DNA of 64,000 nt from Anaerolineales bacterium (GTDB lineage: Bacteria; Chloroflexota; Anaerolineae; 4572-78; J111), in contig JABTUK010000002.1 of assembly GCA_015075405.1 (NCBI GenBank), forward strand, positions 1,240,001 through 1,304,000. Direction: 5' to 3'. Positions within the stretch are counted from its first letter, which is position 1. The number at the start of each line of letters is the position of its first letter. Under the pieces are notes generated by a model that was given only the letters and a program-made list of their open reading frames with translations, searched no databases and was not told the DNA's origin. The translations under genes and the position numbers were made by a program. This document shows positions 9,236 to 17,665 of the stretch, one piece after another.

Positions 9236-12200
9236 TGACCAACCTCAAACAACCGCAGCACAATAGCGCCATCGGCCACACCGGCCACCGGCAAACGTTC
9301 CCCCGTAGTAAAATCATACAGCCCAACCACTACTTCATATTGCCCCGGCTTGATTTGCTCCAGGGGGATACTGATTTCATCTTTGATAATTTCACCGGCA
9401 TCCCACAGGCTGGTTGGATACACCCCGCCGGCTGGAGGGCTATCTTTTTGGGCGACAGTTTCCCCAGCGGCATTGCGTATATGCGCAAAAACGGTGTAAT
9501 CGGTTTGAGGGGCGGCCAGAGCTTGCCAATAGAGGGTCAGGTAAAGCGGCGAGGAGGCGAGGAGGCGAGGCGTGGTAACCGGAACGGCCTGGCTCATTTG
9601 CTGATTCGCCAGATCAAAACCTAACAATTTGATTTGCTCTCCAAGCGTAACATTCATTTCAGTTTGCGGTGCAACCGAGGCCATAGTAATTCCTGATGGC
9701 GGCCCCCCTACCTTGATCGGGCCAATCATCACCGCCGTTGACTCCGTAGGTTGGCCGGTTGCGGGGTTGATGATGGCCAGCGAGTCAGCCTGTTCCCCCG
9801 CCCGCCGGTACCAACCCAGGCTCAGGTGATAAACCCCCGATGGCGCGGCGGCGTCAACCGGCACAGCAAAGCCATCGGTGACAATTTCGCCGGGGGCCCA
9901 GAACAGGGTGCTGTAATTTTCTTTGGCCCGCCGATCATAGCCACCCCAGGCCATCCCCTCATTATCTAGCAATCGCTCAAAAATGACAAAATCTTCGCCC
10001 ATCCAGCGCAGTCCCTGCCAGTAGAGGGTGAGGGGCAACCCTTCCCCCGGTTGAACCCGGCGCTGGGGCAGATCATAACCCAGTAACTTTACCTGACCGG
10101 CAAAATTAGCTTCCAGAGGATGAGTCACCATCGGCAGTTGAAAATTCCGTTGGCTGGGCGCAACCCGTAAAACAACTTCACCTTCAGGCTGCCAGCGATA
10201 CTCCCCCGCCGGCCATTCCGGTCCGACGACAAAGTTGGCCCAGCCGTTGCCAGCCGTTGCAGCAGTACGGGATACAGCATCCGGGCCGATAAGTTGCAGC
10301 GAGGCAGATGGAGAGGAGAAATCGGCAGATGTAAATTGGGCTGTTGTTCGTTCTCGTAACAAGGGTGGCGTCGAAACCACTTGCCCCTCCTGCCATAAAA
10401 CCCAGGTATTGGACTCGTTGGCCGGTTGAGCTACTGGCGCGGTGAAGGTGTAGGGGGAGAGCGTTTGCCAATCAACCACCGGCCCCGATTGACTCAAAAT
10501 CCGCAAGCGCAGGTCATAATCTCCCCGCGCCAAACCCGCTAAGGGCAGCCAGGCTTCATCACGGATGGTATCGCCCGCTTCCCAAACACGGGTGGGATAG
10601 CGAGCCTGCGTCTGATAGCCCAACCAGCTTGCACGAGTCTGTCCTTGCCCATCCATCAAGGCCAGTTCCATTTGATAATCCTCTGGCGCTGGCTCTGGAC
10701 CACCCCGCCAGAAAATAGTGATCCTCAAGGCAGCATCAACCTGCTCCACCTGTGCTGCGACCGCTGCCGCGCCTCCCGGCAGTTCCACAGAAACCGGCGG
10801 GGTAACTGCATCCACCACGGGATAGGGCGTAGTTTGGACAGGCAGCGGGGCAGGATAGTTTTGCCACATCGAAAGAAGTTGGAGAATCGAGCCGGTCAGG
10901 AGTAAGCCAATGAGGGCTTGAAACGTGAGGCGTGGGGCGTGAGGCGTGAGGCGTGATAAACCCCAGACCAGCAAAATCACTATCGCCGGTCCGGCCAGGA
11001 AGAGAATATGGCGTCCTTGCACCGCTTCCAAAGTATCTCGCGCCCCAAAAAGGCGAACCAGCATCAAAGGGACAGGTAATGAACAGTGCAGTAGCAAAAG
11101 GGAGAGGAGGAGGCGACACGAAGCGGGCGAGGATGCGAGGGTTGATCGCCACCAGAGCACCAGCCCCAGGATGCTGACCAAGGCTATCAGAGTCATAGCG
11201 ACAATAAACCCATCAAGCAGAGACGGTTGGTTGATGGGGTTGGTCCAGAAGGTGGCAAAAAATTGAGTCAAAAGCTGCCAGAAGGAGTAATGCTGCTGGT
11301 CAATATAGGCCGGCGGCGGCGTCTGTCCTCCACTGACCCAGGCAAAAATCTGCTCAACCGTGCGGTCACTGCCGTCGCCGCGCAGCAACGGCGCGATAAT
11401 ACCCAACACCGGACCATAGGCTTCGACCTCGTTGAAATTGACCAATAAATAGCTAAACCAGGGACTGGTGACTAGAACAAAGGCCAGGATCGCCTGCCCC
11501 AGGTGGAGCAGGGGAGCAGAGGAGCGGGGGGGCGAGGGAGAAACTAAACTCTCTCCCCCGCCCCTCCCGCCCTTCGGCGCACCCGAAGGGGTGTGCCCCC
11601 CTGCCCCTCTGCTTATAAAGGCCAGGAAGATAATTTCCAACGGCAGGAGGGCCGTCAGGTATTTGGTCAGCAAAGCCAATCCTGCCAGCGCGCCCAGTCC
11701 CCAAAACCCCCAGCGTGGATAATAGCCTTTGGCTATCCGAAGGCCCAACCACAGAAACAGCGAGGCAATTAACAGGGTCAAGCTATCGTAATTAAACAGC
11801 ATCCCGGTGAACAGAAAGCGCGGGATAAAGGCGAGAAAGGCAACACAAGTCAAGGCCAAGACGTGAGGCGTGAAGCGTGAAGCGTGAAGCGTGAAGCGTG
11901 GTGCGCGGTTTCCATGCCCCTCCGCTCCCCTGCTCCTCTGCGCCCCTGCTCCCTCGCTCCCTCGCTCCCCCGCCGGGTGCTCCGCGCCCGGAAGTCCCCT
12001 GCTACCTGCTACTTTGCTACCTGCAAACACCTCCAAAGCCAGCCGATACGTGACCCAAAGCGTCCCCAAGCTAAAGACGATAGAGAGAAAGCGGCCCACA
12101 TGCCAGACCAGGATTTCCTGCCGCCAGGGGAATAACTCATCTTCGGTGTGCAGAATGGCCTCGGAGCGAGGGGCCGGGATAATCTGACGGCGGATATATT

Positions 12201-12477
12201 CAGGCTCAGCCCGGTATTTGAAGGTGGGCGGGCCGGCAATTTCAATCCAGGCAGTCACCGCCGCAGCGCCGAGATGGTAGAGCGGGGGCCAATCGGACTT
12301 GTAGCCGGCAGTTTCTCGCTCGGCGGGGTTGAGCGGCAGCCGGCCATGCTGAGCGATGAATTGGGCGTACCAGTAATGCGCCCACTCATCCGCGCCCCGG
12401 CCAATGGGGGTGACGATACTGTAAGCCACGGCCAACACCAGATAAATAAAAATAATGTAACTGCTCAGCCATGTCAT
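9232..12477 (-). CDS. GT-C (GT39/PMT_2-type) glycosyltransferase with modules A, B and C, repeat-laden
   Basis: The ATG at 12477 (MTWLSSYIIFIYLVLAVAYS) is preferred, giving 1081 residues. The frame is open up to 12633, but that extension only translates a palindrome and an inverted-repeat element, and paralogs start just before the first helix. The acidic motif is GRGADEWAHYWY, about residues 28-35. Four loops hold in-frame low-complexity inserts absent from the 907-aa paralog: about 100 residues of Gly/Ser/Arg/His after ALEVFAG, a GGHTPSGAPKGG stretch, TPHAPRLT, and PRLLASSPL before module C. The tail ends with HIRNAAGETVAQKDSPP and VYPTSLWDAGEIIKDE. Its 3' end overlaps the next gene by four bases. 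Confidence 0.83.
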   Translation of the reverse strand: MTWLSSYIIFIYLVLAVAYSIVTPIGRGADEWAHYWYAQFIAQHGRLPLNPAERETAGYKSDWPPLYHLGAAAVTAWIEIAGPPTFKYRAEPEYIRRQIIPAPRSEAILHTEDELFPWRQEILVWHVGRFLSIVFSLGTLWVTYRLALEVFAGSKVAGSRGLPGAEHPAGERGSEGAGAQRSRGAEGHGNRAPRFTLHASRFTPHVLALTCVAFLAFIPRFLFTGMLFNYDSLTLLIASLFLWLGLRIAKGYYPRWGFWGLGALAGLALLTKYLTALLPLEIIFLAFISRGAGGHTPSGAPKGGRGGGESLVSPSPPRSSAPLLHLGQAILAFVLVTSPWFSYLLVNFNEVEAYGPVLGIIAPLLRGDGSDRTVEQIFAWVSGGQTPPPAYIDQQHYSFWQLLTQFFATFWTNPINQPSLLDGFIVAMTLIALVSILGLVLWWRSTLASSPASCRLLLSLLLLHCSLPVPLMLVRLFGARDTLEAVQGRHILFLAGPAIVILLVWGLSRLTPHAPRLTFQALIGLLLTGSILQLLSMWQNYPAPLPVQTTPYPVVDAVTPPVSVELPGGAAAVAAQVEQVDAALRITIFWRGGPEPAPEDYQMELALMDGQGQTRASWLGYQTQARYPTRVWEAGDTIRDEAWLPLAGLARGDYDLRLRILSQSGPVVDWQTLSPYTFTAPVAQPANESNTWVLWQEGQVVSTPPLLRERTTAQFTSADFSSPSASLQLIGPDAVSRTAATAGNGWANFVVGPEWPAGEYRWQPEGEVVLRVAPSQRNFQLPMVTHPLEANFAGQVKLLGYDLPQRRVQPGEGLPLTLYWQGLRWMGEDFVIFERLLDNEGMAWGGYDRRAKENYSTLFWAPGEIVTDGFAVPVDAAAPSGVYHLSLGWYRRAGEQADSLAIINPATGQPTESTAVMIGPIKVGGPPSGITMASVAPQTEMNVTLGEQIKLLGFDLANQQMSQAVPVTTPRLLASSPLYLTLYWQALAAPQTDYTVFAHIRNAAGETVAQKDSPPAGGVYPTSLWDAGEIIKDEISIPLEQIKPGQYEVVVGLYDFTTGERLPVAGVADGAIVLRLFEVGQ
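9549..9572. repeat. 8-bp tandem tract, GCGAGGAG
   Basis: Three octamer units (GCGAGGAG, GCGAGGAG, GCGAGGCG) are read in frame as RLLASSP just before the LTLYW strand of module C. This is the same place where four other paralogs carry unrelated tracts. Confidence 0.88.
10925..10952. repeat. 7-bp tandem tract, unit GTGAGGC
   Basis: Four heptamers (GTGAGGC, GTGGGGC, GTGAGGC, GTGAGGC) are read in frame as LTPHAPRLT in the loop before the last membrane helix of the 1081-aa GT-C protein. Confidence 0.9.
11863..11972. repeat. compound 7-bp (GTGAAGC) and 8-bp (CTCCCTCG) tandem tracts
   Basis: Six heptamers of GTGAAGC type occupy 11863-11904. After a 20-base spacer, six octamers of CTCCCTCG type occupy 11925-11972. 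All are read in frame in the GT-C gene, making a long loop rich in Gly, Ser, Arg and His between the second and third helix groups. Confidence 0.88.
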
Positions 12478-12563
12478 TTCGACCGCAGGGAGAAATCCCC
12501 GACGCTTTATTTTTACCTGTTGCACCCTGGGGATTTCTCGCTCCTTCGTCGCTCGAAATGACA
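12472..12563. repeat. inverted-repeat element with TGTCATTTCGA ends, copy 1
   Basis: The ends TGTCATTTCGACCGCAGGGA and TCGTCGCTCGAAATGACA are imperfect inverted repeats around a 40-50 base centre with GGGGATTTCTC and its complement. A second copy with the same ends lies at 60649-60737. The preferred ATG of the downstream GT-C gene is formed by the last bases of the element. Confidence 0.88.
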
Positions 12564-12591
12564 TGAACCTGAGTAGTAACAAAATAATGAG

Positions 12592-12622
12592 CGTTAAACG
12601 TTGAACGTTTGAACGTTTAACG
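12592..12622. repeat. palindrome of CGTTGAA-type heptamers over a stop codon
   Basis: CGTTAAACG and CGTTTAACG form the outer arms around CGTTGAA/CGTTTGA units. The stop codon of the 1201-aa GT-C gene lies in the right arm. A related palindrome covers the ends of ftsY and the lipoprotein gene at 21074-21108. It could act as a terminator-like or RNA-stabilising hairpin, although no T-run follows. Confidence 0.75.
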
Positions 12623-15600
12623 GATTGCCACATCGGTCAATTTAACCTCGTTAGCCGGATGATCAGGTATCACTAACCGCTGGCCTGTTTGATAATTGTA
12701 CATTCCTATCACCAGCGCGTACTGGCCCGCCGGCAACTCGGCCGGCAAGGGAATGGTGATGGTATCGGCAATGATTTCGCCGGGATCCCACAAACTGGTG
12801 GGATATGCCCCGTTCAGAGGCGGCTGGTCTTTCTGGGCTACGGTTTCGCCGGTAGCGTTACGTAAGTGGACAAAGGTAGTGTAGTCAACCGGCAGCAGCG
12901 ACTCAGAGCGCCAATACAGCTTTATTGACAATTGACAATTGACGGTTGACGGTTGACAATTATCCCCCTCCAAATCATAGCCCAACAGGGTTACATTCGG
13001 CGCATCGCCAAAGGGTTGGTTGACCTCTGTTTGTGGTTTGGCAGTGGTCAGAGTTGCGCCGGGTGGTGGGCCGCCCACCTTGATCGGGCCGATAATGACG
13101 GCGGTGGCGTCAATAGGCTGGCCATTTTGCGCCAGCGGTAAGGACGCCGCTTGCTGGCCTACCTGTTGGTACAACCCGACATGCAAATAGTAAACGCCGG
13201 GTGGGGCATTGGCCTCTACCGGCACGCCAAACGCATCGGTCACAATTTCGCCGGGGGCCCAGTAAAGGGTGCGGTAGCCTTCCTGGGGCAAGCGGTCGCG
13301 CCCGCCGTGCGCGGTTTGATCGTCAGCCTTGATCAGTTTGGTGAAGATGGTGTAATCATGGCCCAGCCAATCAAGCCCTTGCCAGACCAGGGTTAACGGA
13401 ATGCCGCCGCCCGGCTCGGCGCGATTAGCGCCCAGGGTGTAGCCGAGCAGTTTGACCTGATCGGCAAAGTTGGCCTCAACCCGACTTCCCAACGGTGGCT
13501 CGGTAAATTGGCGCTGCCAGCGATCAACCACCGTTAAAACAGTGCTGGAGTTGACCTGCTGCTGCCCGCCAGCCGGGGAGGTCAGGTTGACTTGAAGATG
13601 ATACTTGCCGCTGGACCAGTCGGGGCCGACGATAAACAGGGCAGTGTTGTTCAGTTCCCGCACCGGCGCAAAACTGGGGCCGCCTTCCGGTCCCACCATC
13701 CTCACCTCGCGCTGCTGGTTGGGTAACAGTGGACTGAGGGTGACCAGCACCGTTTCCCGGTAGCGAAATTCACGCGGAGCCGTCAGGGCCTGCCCGTCTT
13801 GCCAGACCGAATAGCCGGCGGCGGCTGTGGCCTGATCGGCAAAGATCAGGCTACTGTTAAACGTCCGCAGAGCCGTCGCAGGCAATGTTACTTCGGCCAG
13901 AGGCAAAGGCGCGGTCCTGGCCTCGGCGGGGTGGAGGCGGCTGGTAGGGATCAGGTTCAGGCTGAGCCGGTATGCGCCTGGCGCAAGTCCGGCGACCGGC
14001 AGCCAGACCGTATCGCGCACAATATCGCCCACATCCCAGGCGCGGGTGGGGTAGCGCCCCGCAGCGGCATGGCCTAACCACTGGGCCTGGGGCTGGTCCT
14101 GATCATCGAGCAGGGTGACTTCGGTCAAATAGTCGGTTGGGCTAAGGGCGGTCGCCTGCCAGATGAGGTCAAGCCGGAGCGTTCGTCCAGCCGGGTCCAA
14201 TTGGCTGGTATAGCCGGTCAGCGTGACAAACTTGTTGAGCGAGATGTTCAACGTTTGGGCCGCCTGCGCTCTGGCCTCCGGCAGCGTCGAAACAGGCAGC
14301 GGCGGCAGATAAGCCCAGGTCATGGTCCAGAGATGGGCGGCGGTCCAGATGAGAAGCAAAAGGACGGGCAGAAAAACAGCAAAACGGGAGAGGTGAGAGG
14401 TGAGGCGTGAGGCGTGAGGCGTAAGATAGGAAATATAATCCGTAAGCCACAAACCGAAGCGGGTGAAGGCGGAGGCTGATTTTCGGCGCAGAAGCTTTCT
14501 CGCTTTGGCTTGCCGTTCCTCGGCCTCCCGGTCTCTCTGCCTGATGGTGATCCTGTTTAGCGCCGCCTGAATCCCGCCGATCAATAAAATGGCAAAGGCA
14601 GGGGCCGCCAGGAAAAGCACATGCCGGCCCTGGGCCGTATCGGCCAGGCTAAAGGTGACGGCATAGCGCAGCAGAGGCAGAACGAAGGGCATAAACAGGT
14701 GCAGGGCGAGGAGGGATAAAATCAAACGGTAGTAGGTAGTAGGTAGTAGGTAGTAGGGGGCAGCACCGCCAAATGTGTTGCCTCGGTCTCCGGTCTCCGG
14801 TCTCCGGTCTCCAGTCATGGTGATGAGGCCGTGAACTGCCAGTAGGCACAGGGCCAGGGCCAGGGCCGGGGCCACTGAAACCAGAGGCTGCACCGTTTCG
14901 ATGCCGACCATCCAGAAGGTGCGGAACATGATCGCTGCCCACTGCCAGGGTGGGCCAGACTCCAGGTTCTCGATAGCCCCGGTAAAGCCAGCTTCGCCGC
15001 CGGTCAAAACGTTGAGGAGTTGGTTGGTGGTGGCGTCGCTGCTGTCGGCGGCGATGAGCGGGCGCAGCAGGCCCACCCACAGCCCCTCCTGGGCCATGGT
15101 GTTGAAGTGATAAAGCACAAAGCCAAACCAGAGGCTGATGACGGCCAGGGCTGCGGCCAGGGCGAGGAGCGTGAGGCGTGAGGCGTGAGGCGTGAGGCGT
15201 GGTGCGTAAGGGGTTTTGGTGGCACGGGCGATAAGCCAGAGGGCGATGATTATCTCCGGCAGCAGGATGAGGGCGCTGAGTTTGGTCAGGATAGCCAGGC
15301 CAGCGCAGAGGCCGAGGAGGACGTGAAGCGTGAAGCGTGAAGCGTGAGGCGAGGAGGCGGTGTCCTCTATTCGCTCATTCGCCCATTCGCCTATTCGCTT
15401 ATTTGCCAGTCGCAGCAGCAGCCACAGGAAGAGGGCGCTAAAAAAGGCGACGGTGGTTTCGTAATTGAGCATGGCCCCGGTCAGGCCGAAGCGGGGGATA
15501 AAGGCGACGACAGCGGCGGCGGCGAGGGGGAGCGTGAGGCGTGAGGCGTGAGGCGAAGAGGCGAAGAAGCGAAGAGGCGAAGAGGCGGTCAAAGTTGATT

Positions 15601-16222
15601 CTCGCGTCATCGCGTCCTCGCGCCCCCGTGTCATCGCGTCCTCGCCTCCCCGCATCATCATCACCTCGCGGGCAATGAAAAAGGTGACGGCGACGGTGGC
15701 CGCGCCGAAGAGGATGGCGACCCAGCGGCCAGTGTGCCAGCGTAGAATTTCGGCGCGATAGGGCCAGCGCTCGTCTTCGGTGTTGTAGAGTCCCCAGGCA
15801 TGGCGGGTGCGCTCGATCAACTGGCGGCGGGGGTGATCGCTGAACCGCTTGAGGAAAGGCGGGCCGGTGGGGTCAACCAGGGCTGCCGGCAACGCGGCCA
15901 GCAGGTGATACAGCGGCGGTTGGTCGGATTTGTAGCCGGCCTGGGCGCGCTCGTCATTGTTAACCGGCAGCCGGCTATGCTCGGCGATAAAGCGGACGTA
16001 CTCGTAATGGGCCAGTTCATCCGGGCCGGTGGTCAGGGGAGCCAAGGCGGCGTAGGCGAAGGCAGTGAGGAGGTAGAGGGCGAGGAGTAGGGTTAGGGCC
16101 AGGGTTTGAATGGCGAATGGCCGCGAAGCGTGGCGAATGGCCGCGAAGCGTGGCGAATGTGGATTAGGGATTGAGGGCTGGAGGGGTGGATTTTGGGACT
16201 GTAACTTGTTTGGTTCCATCAT
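12617..16222 (-). CDS. GT-C (GT39/PMT_2-type) glycosyltransferase, most repeat-laden paralog
   Basis: This is the first gene of the minus-strand operon, 1201 residues. The N-terminus contains an in-frame 20-bp repeat (RFAAIRHASRPFAI) before the first helix. The Asp-Glu motif is in TTGPDELAHYEY, residues 68-69, followed by YKSDQPPLYHLLAAL. The tail holds modules A (WLGHAAAGRYPTRAWDVGD), B (GGRDRLP, APGEIVTDAFGVPV) and C (HLRNATGETVAQKDQPP, AYPTSLWDPGEIIAD). At least six loops contain in-frame heptamer or octamer tracts, which explains why it is about 300 residues longer than the 907-aa paralog. No strong ribosome-binding site is visible before ATG 16222, so an internal start is possible. Confidence 0.83.
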   Translation of the reverse strand: MMEPNKLQSQNPPLQPSIPNPHSPRFAAIRHASRPFAIQTLALTLLLALYLLTAFAYAALAPLTTGPDELAHYEYVRFIAEHSRLPVNNDERAQAGYKSDQPPLYHLLAALPAALVDPTGPPFLKRFSDHPRRQLIERTRHAWGLYNTEDERWPYRAEILRWHTGRWVAILFGAATVAVTFFIAREVMMMRGGEDAMTRGREDAMTRESTLTASSPLRFFASSPHASRLTLPLAAAAVVAFIPRFGLTGAMLNYETTVAFFSALFLWLLLRLANKRIGEWANERIEDTASSPHASRFTLHVLLGLCAGLAILTKLSALILLPEIIIALWLIARATKTPYAPRLTPHASRLTLLALAAALAVISLWFGFVLYHFNTMAQEGLWVGLLRPLIAADSSDATTNQLLNVLTGGEAGFTGAIENLESGPPWQWAAIMFRTFWMVGIETVQPLVSVAPALALALCLLAVHGLITMTGDRRPETGDRGNTFGGAAPYYLLPTTYYRLILSLLALHLFMPFVLPLLRYAVTFSLADTAQGRHVLFLAAPAFAILLIGGIQAALNRITIRQRDREAEERQAKARKLLRRKSASAFTRFGLWLTDYISYLTPHASRLTSHLSRFAVFLPVLLLLIWTAAHLWTMTWAYLPPLPVSTLPEARAQAAQTLNISLNKFVTLTGYTSQLDPAGRTLRLDLIWQATALSPTDYLTEVTLLDDQDQPQAQWLGHAAAGRYPTRAWDVGDIVRDTVWLPVAGLAPGAYRLSLNLIPTSRLHPAEARTAPLPLAEVTLPATALRTFNSSLIFADQATAAAGYSVWQDGQALTAPREFRYRETVLVTLSPLLPNQQREVRMVGPEGGPSFAPVRELNNTALFIVGPDWSSGKYHLQVNLTSPAGGQQQVNSSTVLTVVDRWQRQFTEPPLGSRVEANFADQVKLLGYTLGANRAEPGGGIPLTLVWQGLDWLGHDYTIFTKLIKADDQTAHGGRDRLPQEGYRTLYWAPGEIVTDAFGVPVEANAPPGVYYLHVGLYQQVGQQAASLPLAQNGQPIDATAVIIGPIKVGGPPPGATLTTAKPQTEVNQPFGDAPNVTLLGYDLEGDNCQPSTVNCQLSIKLYWRSESLLPVDYTTFVHLRNATGETVAQKDQPPLNGAYPTSLWDPGEIIADTITIPLPAELPAGQYALVIGMYNYQTGQRLVIPDHPANEVKLTDVAIR
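12925..12961. repeat. 7-bp tandem tract, unit TTGACAA/TTGACGG
   Basis: Five heptamers are translated as CQPSTVNCQLSIKLYW, immediately before the LYW strand of module C in the 1201-aa GT-C gene. The paralogs at 39828 and 42921 carry related units at the equivalent position. Confidence 0.93.
14393..14421. repeat. 7-bp tandem tract, unit GTGAGGC
   Basis: Four units are read in frame as TPHASRLTSHLSR, between two membrane helices just before the last helix of the 1201-aa GT-C protein. Confidence 0.9.
14731..14812. repeat. two adjacent 7-bp tandem tracts, AGTAGGT and GGTCTCC
   Basis: Four units of AGTAGGT occupy 14731-14758 and four units of GGTCTCC occupy 14785-14812, separated by 26 bases. Both are read in frame (YYLLPTTYYRL and RRPETGDRG) in one loop of the 1201-aa GT-C protein. 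Two unrelated units of identical length sit side by side. Confidence 0.93.
15171..15205. repeat. 7-bp tandem tract, unit GTGAGGC
   Basis: Five units, the last GTGGTGC, are translated as APRLTPHASRLT before a membrane helix of the 1201-aa GT-C protein. Confidence 0.92.
15323..15406. repeat. adjacent 7-bp (GTGAAGC) and 8-bp (TCATTCGC) tandem tracts
   Basis: Four heptamers occupy 15323-15350. Five octamers of NNATTCGC type occupy 15367-15406. They are translated as SPHASRFTLH and NKRIGEWANERIED within one loop. Confidence 0.9.
15534..15659. repeat. three adjacent tracts: 7-bp GTGAGGC, 8-bp GAAGAGGC, 8-bp GCGTCATC
   Basis: Three heptamers (15534-15554) run without a gap into four octamers (15555-15586). 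After 17 bases, seven more octamers follow (15604-15659). All are in frame (MTRGREDAMTRES, then ASSPLRFFASSPHASRLT) in the loop between the second and third helix groups. The equivalent loop in three other paralogs is also repeat-filled. Confidence 0.92.
16111..16160. repeat. 20-bp direct repeat TGGCGAATGGCCGCGAAGCG
   Basis: There are two full copies and a 9-base partial copy, encoding the repeated IRHASRPFA near the N-terminus of the 1201-aa GT-C protein. Confidence 0.95.
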
Positions 16223-16355
16223 TTGCTGTGGCGGTCACCTCAGCCTTAGCCTTTGGCGCAGCCTGCTTTTTCCATTATCTTACAGTGGTCATCAAGCGCA
16301 TTATATCACCGGGGGGAGGGCTAACCAAATAAGGTTGTGAAGACCGAACTGACCG
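16223..16355. other. intergenic region upstream of the GT-C operon
   Basis: This 133-base stretch probably contains the promoter of the minus-strand operon. No clear -35/-10 pair or ribosome-binding site could be assigned. Confidence 0.4.
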
Positions 16356-16574
16356 TCAGCGCCCCCACTTACCTATCTGAACATAGCGCCGCAAACTGGA
16401 GTACGCCCAATCAAAAGACGCTTTGACCAAACCATGTTTCACCGGATTGTAATGAATGTACTCCACGTGGCGAATGAAATCTGTCTCATCCCGGATTTGA
16501 TGTTCCAAAAAAGAAAGTTCCACCGTCAATGCGCAGGATGCGGGTTTTGGGTGCTTCGAGATGGCCCAGGGCAT
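16356..16574 (-). pseudogene. C-terminal remnant of a REP-associated (IS200-like) tyrosine transposase
   Basis: The 72-codon frame contains EHQIRDETDFIRHVEYIHYNPVKHGLV split over about residues 29-54, then DWAYSSLRRYV. This is the conserved C-terminal signature of the Y1 REP-associated transposase family, with the HVxYIHYNPVKHGL block. The N-terminal half with the HUH motif and catalytic Tyr is missing, and the first about 25 residues look unrelated. It is therefore a dead fragment. It is notable because palindromic REP-like elements occur in this window. Confidence 0.8.
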
Positions 16575-16650
16575 CCGTCTTCACCTAACCTGGACAAGCC
16601 AGAGCCAAAAAGGGTTCTCTCGCAAAGGCGCAAAGACGCAAAAAATCTCG

Positions 16651-17028
16651 GCGGCGATCCGCGATCATAGTGTGGCAGGTCTGGGCGATGAAGCCCGGCT
16701 GATCGTGTTGCATGATCCGTGTGATATTCGCAAGGAATATGCGGAAGTGCTGGAAAAGTTGGGGAAAGTCCGCGACTTGGCGGGCAACTTGAATAATGGC
16801 TACAGCACCTTCAATAGCGTGGCGGTGGATGTGACCGGCAAGAAATTGTATCCGGTGGATCTGGCGATGTACAGTAATGGAGACGAGCACTATGTGACCG
16901 TGGCAGAATTGAAGGCCCTGGCCCAAGGTAAGCTCCAGCAGGTGGACTGGCAACGAGCCGAACAAATTGAACAGTTCATCCAAGAAGATAGCGTTATCTC
17001 CTGCAAGGATTATTGTATCAGCAAGTAG
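16651..17028 (+). pseudogene. IS4-like transposase fragment
   Basis: From about 16651 the frame reads IRDHSVAGLGDEARLIVLHD, PCDIRKEYAEVLEKLGKV and NNGYSTFNSVAVDVTGKKLY, ending at the stop 17026-17028. This resembles the N-terminal to central part of IS4-family DDE transposases. The C-terminal catalytic part is absent, and the upstream stretch (16590-16650) is a short CGCAAAGG/CGCAAAGA repeat. The fragment ends exactly where the BrnT-like reading frame begins, so its insertion probably truncated that gene. The IS4 assignment is from recalled family sequences. Confidence 0.65.
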
Positions 17029-17135
17029 TGATTATTTCCTTCACCGTTGAGAATGATGAGATTATTCGCATCATCTCAATGCGGAAGGCGACCAAACGAG
17101 AGCAAGCGAGTTATGTTAAAAAGCGATTTGGCTAA
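17028..17135 (+). pseudogene. brnT: 3' remnant of a BrnT-type toxin gene
   Basis: The last 35 codons of a second frame read ISFTVENDEIIRIISMRKAT then KREQASYVKKRFG before TAA at 17133-17135. The IRIISMRKATKRE pattern is the conserved C-terminus of BrnT RNase toxins. The remaining about 55 N-terminal residues are missing and replaced by the IS4-like fragment. It overlaps the start of brnA by 23 bases, the usual order for brnT-brnA. Confidence 0.75.
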
Positions 17136-17442
17136 ATTAGAGCAAATGACCGATGAGGAGATTGATTTTTCGGATATTCCTCCCTTGACCGATGAACAAT
17201 TGGCTAAAATGAAGCCATTACGAGAGATATTACCCCAAGCTGTGCCTAATAAAGTTCGAATAACTATTCGACTGGATGCAGATATTCTGAAGTGGTTTAA
17301 GGATGAAGTAGGGCAAGCGGGTGGGGGTAGTTATCAAGCCTTAATAAATATGGCTTTGCGGGAATATATCGAAAATCAAAAAGAGCCGTTAGAAGAGACG
17401 CTGCGTCGGGTTATTCGAGAAGAGTTACAGACGATGGGTTAA
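17113..17442 (+). CDS. brnA: BrnA-family antitoxin, orphaned
   Basis: This is a 109-residue protein from ATG 17113. The frame is open further upstream, but that extension would translate the brnT remnant. The C-terminal half carries PNKVRITIRLDADILKWFKD followed by YQALINMALREYIENQ, the ribbon-helix-helix segment of BrnA antitoxins, which bind BrnT and repress their own promoter. The N-terminal acidic part (MTDEEIDFSDIPPLTDEQLA) is also typical. Its toxin partner is truncated, so the pair cannot poison the cell. The antitoxin could persist as an anti-toxin to other BrnT copies or as decay in progress. Confidence 0.85.
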   Translation: MLKSDLAKLEQMTDEEIDFSDIPPLTDEQLAKMKPLREILPQAVPNKVRITIRLDADILKWFKDEVGQAGGGSYQALINMALREYIENQKEPLEETLRRVIREELQTMG

Positions 17443-17665
17443 AAAAGGAAAGAGGGGGGTTGCTTGTCTCATCAATTCTTCTCTAAGCCAGAAAGTCCGC
17501 CCACCGATGTAGCACAGTTGTCAAGTAGCAGAACCTTAAAATTGGAAAAAGAGATGCCGGTAAAGGCCGAAAAAAGAGACAGCTTGAACCAGACCGACCT
17601 CAAACCAGGGGTTGAGCGGTCACGTTTGCTCTGAAGGTTCAATTCAGCGTCCGGCCAGGTTCAGG
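17443..17665. other. gene-free stretch between brnA and the IS110 remnant
   Basis: No coding signal, promoter or repeat could be supported. It includes a run of AG-rich sequence just after brnA and probably one flank of the IS110 element. Confidence 0.4.

Noticed and set aside
9235..12561. Several plus-strand open frames opposite the GT-C gene
   Set aside because: They show no family signature and are antisense shadows of a GC-rich gene with clear protein motifs.
14393..15659. CRISPR array, because of many short repeats
   Set aside because: The units are 7-8 bp in direct tandem without spacers, lie in a coding frame, and no cas gene is present.
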